In this document: in pieces, positions 1 through 10,833 of the stretch
How the letters are laid out: each line of letters starts with the position of its first letter
How positions within the stretch are numbered: the stretch's first letter is position 1
Assembly (NCBI RefSeq): GCF_023065955.2
Contig: NW_026623008.1
Location: 20,766,001-20,830,000 of the forward strand
Direction of reading: 5' to 3'
DNA length: 64,000 nt
Source: Ursus arctos
Lineage: Eukaryota > Chordata > Mammalia > Carnivora > Ursidae
The notes under the pieces: generated by a model
What the model was told of the DNA's origin: nothing
What the model saw: the letters and a program-made list of their open reading frames with translations, nothing else
The model's database searches: none
Translations under genes and position numbers: made by a program

Positions 1-86
1 CGCTGAGCAGGGAGCCTGATGTGGGGCTCGATCCCATGACCTGAGCCAAAGGCAGACACTCAACAACTGAGCCACCCAGGTGCCCC
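1..86 (-). mobile_element. Can-SINE, cut by window start
   Basis: Minus-strand head (GAGCCACCCAGGTGCCCC) and body; the A-tail lies outside the window. Confidence 0.85.
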
Positions 87-195
87 TAACGTGTCTTTTT
101 TCTGACCGCTTTTCAGATTCTCTATCATGGGTTTTAAGCAATTTGGTTTTGATGGAGTTTGGTTTTTTGTGCTTAGAGTTACTTGAGCTTCTTGG

Positions 196-590
196 ATTTT
201 GTGTTGGTCAAGGTTCTCCAGAGAAACAGAACCAACAGAAGGTATGTGTGTAGATAGAGATTTATTTTAAAGAATTGGCGCATGTAGTTGTGGGGGCTAG
301 CAAGTCGGAAATCTGGAAGGGCACTTTGGCAGGCTAGAAATTCCAGCAAGAGCTGCTGTTGCAGTCTTGAGCCCACATGCAGTCTTGGCAGAATTCCTTC
401 CCTTAAGGCCTTCAACTGATTGGATGAAACCCACCCACATTACAGGAGGTAACCTGCTTCCTTAAAGTCTACCGATTTAAAGGTTATCATATCCAAAAAA
501 TACCATCACAGCAACATCTAGCCTGGCATTTGACCAAACAGCTGGCCACCACAGCCTAGCCAAGCAGACATGTAAAATTAGCTATCGCAG
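196..590 (+). repeat. interspersed repeat (family unassigned)
   Basis: Begins GTTCTCCAGAGAAACAGAACC and contains GATTTATTTTAAAGAATTGG, ACCCACCCACATTACAGG and GACATGTAAAATTAGC. A relative lies at 36960-37420. Confidence 0.7.
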
Positions 591-940
591 ACCTGTAGGT
601 TTGTAGTTTGCACATTTTTAAGCTGTTATTTCTTCGTATATTCTCTGTCCCCAGCTCCTCCTTGCTTTCCTGTATATTTGGCCACTTAAAGTTATTCCAT
701 AGCTCACTGATGCTATTTTCAATTTTTTAAAATTCTTTTTTCTCTGTGTTTCATTTTGGATAGTTTCTGTTGCTATGCCCTCAAGTTTACTAATCATTGT
801 TTTTGCAATATCTCATCTATTGTTAATAGCATCCAATGTATTTGCAATCTTAGATTTTGTCAAGAAATTCACTTTGGGTCTTTTTGTATCTTCCATGTCT
901 CTCCTTAACTTTTATGGGTATGGAATAAAGTTACAATAAC

Positions 941-1139
941 TTTCTTTTTTTTTTTTTTAGGATTTTATTTATTTATTTGAGAGACAGAGACAGAGATAGA
1001 GAGCACAAGCAGGGAGGAGAGGGAGAAGCAGGTTCCCCACTGAGCAGGGAGCCCCATGTGGGGGCTCGATCCCAGGACCCCAGGGTCATGACCTGAGCTG
1101 AAGGCAGACACTTAACCGACTGAGCCACCCAGGCGCCTG
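941..1139 (-). mobile_element. Can-SINE, full length
   Basis: Poly-T then GATTTTATTTATTTATTT to CACCCAGGCGCC. Target duplication ACAATAACTTTC (932-943) and ACAGTAACTTTC (1141-1152), one mismatch. Confidence 0.92.
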
Positions 1140-2659
1140 TACAGTAACTTTCAGTGTCTTTCATGTCTATCATTTGAGCCAGTTCTGGGCCGAGGTCAAT
1201 CGACTGTCCTTATGGTTTGTGTTCAATAAATAAAACAATGATAGAATGTGAAAAAATTAAAATTAGTATTTGGGTTCAGAATAGGAAAAGATAAAGTGGA
1301 GCCTAGGAAGCCTTCACAGAGATGGGGACTGAATTGAGCCTTAAGATATACCAAGAGCTCAGCAAGGCAGGAAGAAAGGCACTTGTTAGGGAAAACAGCC
1401 CAGGTAAAGGTGAGAAGGTAGAAAGAACATGGGCCCATTCAGAGTACAGTGCAGAGGGGAAGGGGAGGATGGGAAAATCAACAACCCGGGGCATTTGCCA
1501 CCTGGTGTTCCAAGCACAGCACTGAAGAAATATCTGAGTCTTTAAAGATTTTGAAGCAGGGAAAGTTCTCACAGCCATGATTTAGGGAGACTAATGTGGG
1601 GACCTAGGTGGAACCAAATGGGGGGGAAGGGATGAGGGGCAGGAGCAGAGGCCAGGAGGGTAGTGCCTTAGACCAAAGGGGCAGAAACAGAAACATGAAG
1701 AGGAGACAAGAAGGAAGAAACAGAAAAGAAGGATTACATCTTTACTTCTCAAAGAACCTTAATCTTGGTTGTAAGGATGAAGTTGGGAGGGGAGTCTAGA
1801 TCCATACAAAACATGTTTTATTTTAGGTGTTGGGTCTTCTGGGAAGAGATACAGGGCTGAAACTTAGGGTGGAAGTCAGAACCAGACCAAAAGGACTGTC
1901 ATCTCGGTTGAAAGAACAAGAGTCCTCTTCTACTGCTTGTGTGCTGGCCCCAGAGAACTTGCCTCGGCTCTATGAACCTCATTTTTCTCATTTTCCAACA
2001 ATCATGAGGTTGTGTAAGGAACAAATGAACTCGTGGACATGGGTGGGTGTGTTTCTGTAGTTAACGAAATAAAGGGTTTTACAAAATGGGTGATAATAAT
2101 CATTCTTATAATTACATTAAGCCATGTGAATGAGTAAGATCTTGGAAGAAGACAACAGAGAGATCAAACATCCAGGGTTAAAACTTGGAGAAATTTCACA
2201 GAATATCATCCAAAAGAGGAGTCCATGATGGAGGCAGAAGTAAATTTGGAGAGGTAAGAGACCCTGAAAATGGGAGTGCTCTGGGGTGGGCTCCGCATCC
2301 TAGGAGAAATTCGGTTGGTAAATACTCATCAAAAGTGTCCCTCTAGAGTTCAGGTATGATTAAATGACTTTCAGAGTCAGAATCAACATGAAATGGAGAA
2401 AATACCCTCCTGCAGAGGTCCCTGCCCTGCCCTCAGAAATCCCCCGACACAGTCAAATGGCCTGAGAGGTCACTTTAGGGAACACCTGAAATCCTGAACT
2501 GTCTGTGTCCATCCTGAAGAAGGAGCGTGTTAACAAGAGAGCATGGTCAACTTGATGCCTTTTTCCCATCTTCAGCACCCAACCCCAATCCGCAACCTGA
2601 GCTTCTTTCTTAGGTGGTCTCCTTTGCTTTTCTTGCTCCCCCCACTCTTGGTTTCCCCT

Positions 2660-2965
2660 TCCCCCCAATCCATTCTCCATTTTGCTCTAAAACAGAATTC
2701 TGCTCATGTCACTCCTTTGCTCAGATCCCTTCCCTAATTCCCCACTGCCTCGGGATAGAGGCTGTACTCCTTGGACACTCGAGGCCCTGCATCCTGATCT
2801 GACTCCCGCCTCTACCCTCTGGAGCATTCTCCATGCACTCCCACGGGCACCCTCTGCGCAAGTCACACCTTGGCAGTTTCCCGCAACCACCCTAGGTTCT
2901 CATGGCTCCCTGTCATCGCAAGGGATGCATCTCCTAGATGCCCTGCCCTCTTAGACTTACCTTGG
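2660..2965 (+). mobile_element. L2 fragment
   Basis: TGTCACTCCTTTGCTCAGA, CCCCACTGCCTCGGGATAGAG and CCCTGCATCCTGATCTG pattern of L2. Confidence 0.65.
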
Positions 2966-3199
2966 GAAGCCTTTCTTAAGCTCCAGGCTGAGCCGGATGC
3001 CCTGCGTGGTTGTCGATGGTCTGATTTCTCATCTTTCTCTGACGGGGACCCCTTTGAGAGCAGAGAAGATCAGTATCTCTTTCCTCCGTACAGTCTCTGC
3101 CCCACCAGATCTTCCCAAACAAACCCTGGTTTCAAGTAGTCTCTGGTTGTCAGTCCACTGGTCCGGATTTGGAGCCTCCAATATGCATACCCACAGTCC

Positions 3200-3850
3200 C
3201 CGGGCCAGAGGCGGAGAGAGCCTGGTCAAGAGCGCTCTAGCCCGAGCGCGCCACTTGCACTTCGCGGGGCGGCCGCCAGGGGCCGCCGGGCTCTTTGTTT
3301 TCCTTTCTGGCCCGGGGTCGGGGCCGAAGGCCTGCAGAGCGCATGCTCTGGGGCAGTTCGCGGCCGGGCCGGCGAGCGGAGGAGTTGCTTGTGGCGGACC
3401 TGCAGCGAGGTAGGTCGCGCCCGTCACGGGCGGAGGGTCGGGGCGGAGGGTCGGGGCGGAGGGCGGCGCGCGGGGCGGCCGCAGCCGGAGCCCCGGCGGG
3501 CCGGGGCCGTTGCCCGCGCGCTGGTGTTGGCGGCGCCGGCCCCACGTGAAGCCGGGCGGCAGGAAGGCGCGGGTGCGGGCGCGCGGGTTCCCGGCCCCGC
3601 GGGGCGCCCTGGCGCCGGCCTGGCCCCGCCTGGTTCGAGCGAGGGCCGCGCGGCCCCTCTGCCGCCGCGCCTCTCGCGCCCGGCCCGCGGCGCCCGCGCG
3701 GGCGGGAGATTCAAACGGCCCGAGCGCGGCCGGCCGGGTGCGCGCGGCCGCGGTGACCCGGCCGGGCGCAGAGCCGCGCGCCTCGCGGCCCGGGACCGGC
3801 CGCCCTGGCAGGGGCTGCGCTTCCGGAGCGGGGAAAGTGGTTTTGTCCAG
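3200..3850 (+). promoter_or_regulatory. CpG-island promoter of RCC1
   Basis: A sharply bounded GC- and CpG-rich block lies between ordinary AT-balanced sequence. It holds GC boxes and an NRF1-like GCGCATGC near 3340. Its position upstream of the RCC1 coding exons and its plus-strand donor at 3409/3410 make it the main RCC1 promoter. Long open frames on both strands here come from GC content and are not genes. Confidence 0.85.
3290..3409 (+). other. RCC1: probable RCC1 non-coding first exon (5' UTR)
   Basis: The CpG island contains a good donor, GCAGCGAG|GTAGGTCGC, at 3409/3410. The first coding exon begins at an acceptor (TTTTTCAG, exon from 10825) with nine untranslated bases before ATG, so at least one upstream leader exon is required. 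The 5' limit given here is a guess around the pyrimidine-rich CTCTTTGTTTTCC stretch. Other leader exons may exist in the intron that follows. Confidence 0.55.
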
Positions 3851-4714
3851 CGTTCGTCTGGAGGATGCGTTTGGCAGAGCAAGGGGAGGGATCCTGCCCA
3901 GCGAGAATGTGTGCCTTAGGAGCGCGACGGTAGGCTGGTGAGGGTCTCCTGCAGGGAACGAAGTCTCAGCGTCAACAGGCACCAGGACGAAGGCTGTTGA
4001 CCCTTGGAGAGGTGTGCTGTGAACCCCGCATCAACTCATCTGGCCACAGATTCCTTCCCGGCTGTCTACCCCGTGCTGCGCTGGCAGGGCTGGGGAACAA
4101 TGGTGAGAAGGGCCCCGTGTGGCCTTTACAGAGCCCCCGGTCTCCTTGGGGAGACCCTTCTGGGGGCCTCAGTTAATATTGGTCCAGTGTGTCACCGAAG
4201 TATGTCCGTGGAGCCAGCCATTCATTCATCAGATAGTAATGGAGGTGCTCCAACCAAGTGTGACTTGTGTGCGGTAGCAGAAGTTGAGTGTGTGGAGTGG
4301 TAGGGGAACTCTTGAGGGGGTCACCCAGCCCTGCCTGGGAGGGTCAGGATGGCTTTCCAGGTGAGGTCACTCTTGAATGGGGTTTTGAAAGGACAGTGGA
4401 GTTATTCAGCTGACTGGGGTGGAGGGGTTCGTGTGATCCAGGCAGGGGCATGCAAAGGCATGAAGGTATAGGTGAGTGCTGGGGTCAGGAATACCACAGA
4501 TGTTTAAGTCTGGAGTACAAAGAAGGGAGTAACAAGATAGTACAGCAAAGGCTGGGTCTTGAAAGGTCTGGAGTGCAAGACCAAGAAACACTCCGTGGGG
4601 GTGGAGGAGGCAGGGAGGGTGTCACCCAAGAGAGACATCGGAATGGAATCTGGAAAAATGAATTCGGAGTTTACCTTGCTCTGGTTGCAAAGACATCCCA
4701 AGAACAGGAATACT

Positions 4715-4850
4715 GTTCAGCTTTGCAGCTTACTAGTTGGGTGCCCTTGGGCCTCCCACTCAATCTCCCTGGGTGTTAGTTTTCTTATCTGTAAAATGAA
4801 GGTAAGAGGCATGTGGTGAGAATTACTAATATCCTGTGTTTTTTATAAGG
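4715..4850 (+). repeat. MIR fragment
   Basis: GGTGTTAGTTTTCTTATCTG TAAAATG core. Confidence 0.65.
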
Positions 4851-5299
4851 CAGTGATTCTGACATCCGGTGGAAGCTGAGGCCCCTTTCCCCCAGGCATA
4901 GCTCTGTATACAAGGGGGCTCCTCTGGCGAGGAACTCCTGGGGTGCAGTGTACCAGCGCTGTGCCTGGCACAGAGCAGGAGCTCAGCAAGTGTTTGTTGA
5001 CAAATGAGACCCTCTCCACCCTTTCCTCCTGGGGACCTTTCTCACAAAGAGATTCTTAAGCCTCTGAGACTGGCAGGCAAGTGTCTGCCTCCTGACGTTG
5101 GCAAGGTGGGGGTGGTGGCCGGGACAGCTGCTCTGATCAGAGATGGCCCTGTCTGTCTTTGCAGAAATGAGGCTGTGGAGAGGTCATAGGAGGTCACAAC
5201 AGGATCATCAGGCCCCTGGTAGACTGTCTAGTCTGGTGTGCCTTCGTTCACCACATGAGGAAACTGGAGCCCAGGGAGAAGGGGGGGGATGCTCTGGCC

Positions 5300-5440
5300 C
5301 TGGTGGGGAGTGGTCAGGAGACCTGGGGTCTCATCCCACCTGTGTGGCCTGGGGCACCTTTCCTGTGCCTCAGTTTGTCTTATCTGTAAAACCAGGGTGA
5401 TCACACTTACCTCAGAGGGCATCATAGGTGGTTATTAGTG
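5300..5440 (+). repeat. MIR fragment
   Basis: CCTCAGTTTGTCTTATCTG then TAAAACCAGGGTGATCACA. Confidence 0.6.
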
Positions 5441-5690
5441 GAAGTCGACTCTCTGACTTTTACTTATTTGTGACTGTGTCTCACTCTTCTCTCAGACTGT
5501 AAGCTGCTGAGGATGGAAGCTGTGTTTGTCTGTTGGGGGGTGAGGGGTGGGGACAAAAGATTGCTATCTATTTCTAGCCCAGACACTTGGTGTGTGGTTC
5601 AGAAAACACACCCAGAGCAGTTAGAGAAGGAGTCTGTACAAAGGACTGATTTGTGCAATGCAGGTGAGTAATGGATGCAGGGCTCCACCT

Positions 5691-5817
5691 TTTATTTCAT
5701 TCATTCATTCATTCATTCATTCATTCAAGTAATCTCCATACCCACTGTGAGGCTCGAACTCACGACCCTGAGATCCAGAGTCGCATGCTCTTCTGAGTGA
5801 GCCAGCCAGGTGCCCCC
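5691..5817 (-). mobile_element. short Can-SINE with ATTC-expanded tail
   Basis: Short subtype ending GAGCCAGCCAGGTGCCCC. Its tail became an (ATTC)n run at 5697-5727. Imperfect target copies GGCTCCACCTTT and GGCTCCACCCTTT flank it. Confidence 0.85.
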
Positions 5818-6174
5818 CAGGCTCCACCCTTTAGAAGGTGCCCTCATCACCTGCCCTGCCTCCAGGATTGCTCACAAGAGCATTCTGCAGTACCTGCAGT
5901 CTTCCATCTGAGAGGCCAGTACTCTGAGGCTCACGGAGAACTCAGGTCTGCCCTTTCCCACGTCCTTCAGTGGCTCCCACACCCACCTGGCCCACCCGCT
6001 CAGACCCAAGCTGCCTCAGTGTCTCCTCTCTGGTCTCACCCTCCTCTTCCACTCAGCTGGCTTTTGCCCTCGCTTGTCGTGTTTGGCCAGGCTCATGGGG
6101 GATTTTGGGGAGGCCTGTCTCCACCCCTGCCTGGATCATGGCCTGCCTTTGGCCAACCTGGTTTTTGTTTTTAT

Positions 6175-6320
6175 TTTAAGCCAATCAGATATACCTGGGT
6201 TCTATTCCTGACTCTCTTTTATTGGCTGTATGAACAGTTAAATTCACTTCTCCGAGCCTCAGGCCCATCAGTTGAATTAGGAGTGATAGTACTTCAGTGT
6301 GTTGTTGGCATGCAGAAGAT
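6175..6320 (+). repeat. MIR fragment
   Basis: CTGGGTTCTATTCCTGACTC and TTCTCCGAGCCTCAGG. Confidence 0.6.
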
Positions 6321-6904
6321 AGGACTGGGCACGGCCCCAGAGCGGCTCGTATTTTAAGGAGTAGGTTGGTATGGTGGACAGACATATAAACTAGAGTAAT
6401 TATCATCCAGAAGTCTGTCCCAGTTTCTCTGGGAGAGAATGGTTAGTTTAGGATGAGGGGAGGGGCCGGGAAGGTTTACCAGTGGAGGTGACTTTGGGAC
6501 TGAGTAGACATTGTTCCAGTAGGATAAGGGGTGGGAAGGTATAGAGATGCAAAGGGTCTGGAGAGAACGGTAAGCAGTCTAAGATTGTGTAGGAAGCAAA
6601 ACGAAGATGTGACAGAGAAGGGATGAGGCCAAACGTTATGTCAGTACCAGACTCTGGAGGCCTTTCACACCAGCCTAAGAAATGTGGGCTTTGTCTTCCA
6701 GGCAGAGGGAACCACTGGGGTGTTTGAACAAGGAGGCAGCTTGTTTCAGGTTTGAGGTTTAGAAACATCATGATTGACTTAATGGAATGACATGGGATGG
6801 GGAGCAGGAACATGAGAGCCAAGTGGCTGTCTTTTCTTGGGGAGAGGGTATGAGAGTTCCTAGGCAGACTGAGAGCCTGGGGAGCTTGGGGAGGAAGTTG
6901 ACAA

Positions 6905-7060
6905 GGGCACCAGCTTTGGAGTCTGACCAACTTGGTTGAGCCCTTCGCTTCCTCTTCCAGTCCTGGGTCAGATACTTTACCTTTCTGAGCCTCAGCTTCT
7001 CATCTGTAAAGCAGGATCCGTGTGCCTCGCTTGCAGTGAGGTGCCCCACGATGTTCACCA
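6905..7060 (+). repeat. MIR fragment
   Basis: GCTTTGGAGTCTGACC, GAGCCTCAGCTTCTCATCTG. Confidence 0.68.
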
Positions 7061-7626
7061 ACTCACGGGTGGCTAAGACGATGTTCGCTGGGTTCCAGCC
7101 CACAGTAAGACACGTTTTGTTAGTGCCTCTGATACCAATCACCTCTTGTTCATTTTTCCGTCTCCACTCCAGGCCTTGCCTACAGGTCAGCCTAGCGTCA
7201 GCACCAGTGTGTTGACATAATTCTCTTCCCTGTGTTTTCACTTAACTTCTTGTTGTGCGTACTTCTCCACGCTACTACACGGTCTCCCTCCCCGCCACAG
7301 CTAACCTCCGCAGGTCATTCCGATGAACTGATGGGAGAGTTACCTTTGGCAGGACAGGGCCTTGGACACCGTGAGCTGGCTGCCAGCTTGGCCGGAGATA
7401 CAAGCCGTCTACCTGAAACAAGGATACCTGTTCTATCCCACAGCCCTTAACCCACCCAGCTCTGCATACTTAACATCTCCTCGTGTTGGCTCCCAACGAC
7501 TTCAGACTTAATGAAGACATCTGGTAAAATGGGGCTGTCGGGTCTCTCCTCCCCTGTTTGTCCCACAGTGTTCTTCTCCCAGCTCACTAAAGAGAAGTCT
7601 ACCATCCTCCTAGTCATTTTTGCTGA

Positions 7627-7728
7627 AGATTTTATTTTTAAGTAATCTCTGTACCCAGTATGGGGCTCAAACTCACAACCCTGAGATCAAAGTCACATGC
7701 TGCACCGACGGAGCCAGCCAGGCGCCCC
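7627..7728 (-). mobile_element. short Can-SINE with perfect target duplication
   Basis: Short subtype (AAGTAATCTCTGTACCCAG to CCAGGCGCCCC). A perfect 18-bp duplication CCATCCTCCTAGTCATTT lies at 7602-7619 and 7732-7749. Confidence 0.92.
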
Positions 7729-8589
7729 GTTCCATCCTCCTAGTCATTTAAGCCAATGCCTGGGAGTCCTTGTTTTGTCCAAGCTTATAGGGGGATCCCC
7801 TGGATTTTTTTTAGGATGAAGAAAGTCATTCTGGATCCTTCCCTCTCCCTCACTCCACACATCTAATCCATAAATCGAATCTGTCTCCTAAGTTGATCTG
7901 TTGAGTCTCCTTTTTCTCTGTTACCTCAGACAGACCCAGTCAAGTCACCGTCATCTAATGTGGACGCCTGCAATGGCCTTCTCTTCCAGTCCCTCCCAGT
8001 TTCTCTACAGCAGCCAGAGCAACCGTTTAAGAGTGTAAATCTGATGAAGACTTTCTGAAAAGTTTTCCGTTTTCCCTAGAAGGCCTTGCACGACCCAGTC
8101 CCTGCTCACCTCGTGCCATCTGACCAGGTCTCCAGCTGCAGCCGCGCTGGCCTCTCCCTGTTCCCAAACACCACACCGTGTCCCGGGCCGCTTTTGTCCT
8201 GGTCTTGCCCTGCTGGCTTTCTCTCATATTTCAGATCTTAGCTTAAATTTCACCTCCCTGACCACTCTCTTCCCCTACCTCAAGCTATTTCCTTTTTCTT
8301 TTATTTATTTATTTTTGTTGGTGTGATAAACGTAAAATTTACCATTTTTTCCCCATCTTAACCATGTTTAAGCATATAGCTCAGTGTCGTTAAGCACACT
8401 CACATTGTTGTGCACCCCAGGTTATCTCTTATGTCACCGTGCTTATCTTTCACTCAGCACTGTTCGTAATGTTTCTTTCCTGCTACAGTGTAAGCTCCAT
8501 GAGAACGGGGAGAGGATTAGTCTCCTTTTTCCTTGCTACACCTGGCCCAACGCCAAGCACTGGTAATAGGTACTTAATAAATATTTGTG

Positions 8590-8790
8590 GAACAAATGAA
8601 TAAACGCTGCCATGTATTGAGTACTTACTGTGTGCTTAGCACTGCAAAGTCCATGACAGACATTTCATTCAGAGACGTAGTCATAGCATTCCCTTTACAG
8701 AAGAGGATACAGCTCAGAGAGGTCAAGGGTGCTGGCCACCCGTGGTCACAAAAGCCGGGGTGAACAAGCCACAGCTCTAGCAGATGAATC
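8590..8790 (-). repeat. MIR fragment
   Basis: GAGTACTTACTGTGTGC, CAGAAGAGGATACAGCTCAG. Confidence 0.62.
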
Positions 8791-9324
8791 CAGTTCCCTC
8801 GAATCCCAGAGAATGTGCATCTTTAGCATGGTAAGAGGGGTCTCAAAGAGGTGGGTTGGAGAGGAGGAGTCCCACCCCAAGAGAATAAAAGTTGGGTGAC
8901 GTTCAGAACTGCCACCTCATCCGAGTCAGAGCTGGGCCAGTCACGACGTGTAGACGCGGCTCAGCCTATCCAGGCCTGGAGGATTCTGAACCTTTGGCTA
9001 CTTCTTATCTTCAGCGCTTTGTTCTCCCCCAGGATAGTTAGCAGAAATGTGCGCGGAGGCCATTGGCCTTGTGTTCATTACCGCGCAGTGGGGAGCTGGA
9101 GGGGCTGGTGCTCTAGGACCTGCTGGAAGACGGAGACGGGGAGGAGGTACTGGTTAGGCCTGCAGCGGAGCCTGAGAAGGGCTCTTGAGGTTCTTATTCC
9201 ATTTATAGTCTTGGGTAGAGTCTCATCCCTTGGCTACAAAATGGAGGAGAGGTGGGTTAGATTAGATGAGAGCTCAAGCATTGCCTGGGGCAGGCTCTAG
9301 AGGTTGTAATACCGATATTAATTT

Positions 9325-9480
9325 ATAGTTTACAGTATTAGCTCATTTAATCCTATATAACAAAGATGCCAGTATGATTATTATCCCTGTTTTACTGAGG
9401 AAGAAACTGAATCATGAAGAGATTAAGTAATTCTGCCCAAGGTCAAACAGCTAGAAAGTAGCTGAGCCTGGATTCTGGCC
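9325..9480 (-). repeat. MIR, well preserved
   Basis: TTAGCTCATTTAATCC, TTACTGAGGAAGAAACTGA, CCAAGGTCAAACAGCTAG. Confidence 0.78.
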
Positions 9481-10160
9481 CTGAGACTCTCCACGGGCAC
9501 AGGCTATCCCACTTTTACATCAGGGTAGCTCTGAAGTGCCCTGACCCCTGCCAGCCTTTCCAGCGCCTTTACAGTCCAGACTGGAGAGCCCCAGGCTTAG
9601 ACAGTTTCACAGCCTTAAAGACCGGGGCTCAATAAGGATTTATTTCCGGGGCTGGGTGTGTGGAGGAAGAAGGCTTTGGACACAATTTGGGCTGGATTGG
9701 AACTGAGAGAGCTGGGGAGAGTGTCTGTTCTCAGCAGCCTTGAGGGGGATGGGGAGACCATTGCGGGGCAGCAGCAGCCAGATGAGGGAGCGGTTTGGGG
9801 CGAAGCTCTCAGCTGTCCTGGATGGTGCCAGGTCCAAGAACCTTTCTTGTCATCCATAAGTGGTTTCCTGTCCCCTTTTTGTGACACCTGGTGAGTGTGT
9901 ACAGTGTTTATTTCTTAATTGGACTGTTGAGGAAAGACCGTGTCCTCCCAGGAGTGGTACTTTTGGATCTGAGGGCACGGATGGTCTGGTTTGGTTTTAT
10001 GTAATGAGAATCGCTTTTTTTGGAAGGGGGGGAGTCTGATAACAGTAGTGCTTTACCAGAGTTACTAGTGGTTATCTCAGTGTTGAGGGGGAGCTGTGAG
10101 AGATACTTTACTTGATGTCGATTCTTCAAGGTTTTAATTTTTTATAGTAAAATAAAACAT

Positions 10161-10280
10161 AGGGTGCCTGGCTGGCTCAGTCAGAAGAGCATGCAACTCT
10201 TGATCTCAGGGTCATGAGTTCGAGTCCCACAGGTGTAGAAATTACAAAAATATATTAACCTTAAATAAATAAATAAACAA
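10161..10280 (+). mobile_element. short Can-SINE
   Basis: GGGTGCCTGGCTGGCTCAG head, GAGTTCGAGTCCCAC body, (AAAT)n tail; about 540 bp before the first RCC1 coding exon. Confidence 0.85.
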
Positions 10281-10833
10281 ACATGTAAAGTTATTTGTCA
10301 GATATCTTAGATAATATAGGAAGGTACAAAGTAAAAAACAAAAGTGTCCATAATCCCATTTTCCAGAGGTTACCATTGTTAATAGTGAATGTATTTCCTT
10401 CCACAGTCTTCTACACCTATTTGTGCATGTGCACGCCTTTTTTTATGGGATGATGGACTGTTTTTTTAAGGTGTTTATATTATTTGGCAATGGTGAACAT
10501 CTTCCTATTCAACAAATAAATCTCTGAAAGCGTCACTTTTAATTGCCTCATACTGTTCTATCCTGAATATACTGCGTATTTTCTAGCCAGCCCCCTACCA
10601 TGGGTTGCTCCATTTTTTTAATGTTAGGAAGAATACAGTAGAGAATATTTATGGAACCTAATCTTTGGTGTATCCATTATTCTGTTCTTGTTCTTCTCAG
10701 ATTCTGAGAAGTGGAATTACTGGAATTCCTCTTACCTTTTTTAGGGTTTTTGGTAAATGTTGTCTAGTTAGAGCAGGAAGATGATTGCCATTTCTGAAAT
10801 GGAATATTTGCCTTGGTTTTTCAGGAAAGGAAG

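Larger units (their letters stand above)
3410..10824 (+). other. RCC1 5' intron region, repeat-rich
   Basis: About 7.4 kb between the CpG-island donor and the first coding exon. It holds three SINEs and several MIR fragments, listed separately. From about 10285 to 10760 there is old degenerate repeat-like sequence, (T)n- and ATTTCC-rich, that I cannot assign to a family. I found no snoRNA or coding exon here. Confidence 0.6.

Noticed and set aside
1..3200. SNHG3 and its SNORA73 snoRNAs, expected upstream of RCC1 in human
   Set aside because: I looked for the SNORA73 ends and hairpins and did not find them; they probably lie left of the window.
3029..3982. 317-codon minus-strand open frame across the RCC1 CpG island
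   Set aside because: Arg/Pro/Ala-rich low-complexity reading caused by high GC content; overlapping long frames exist on the other strand and no family is recognisable.
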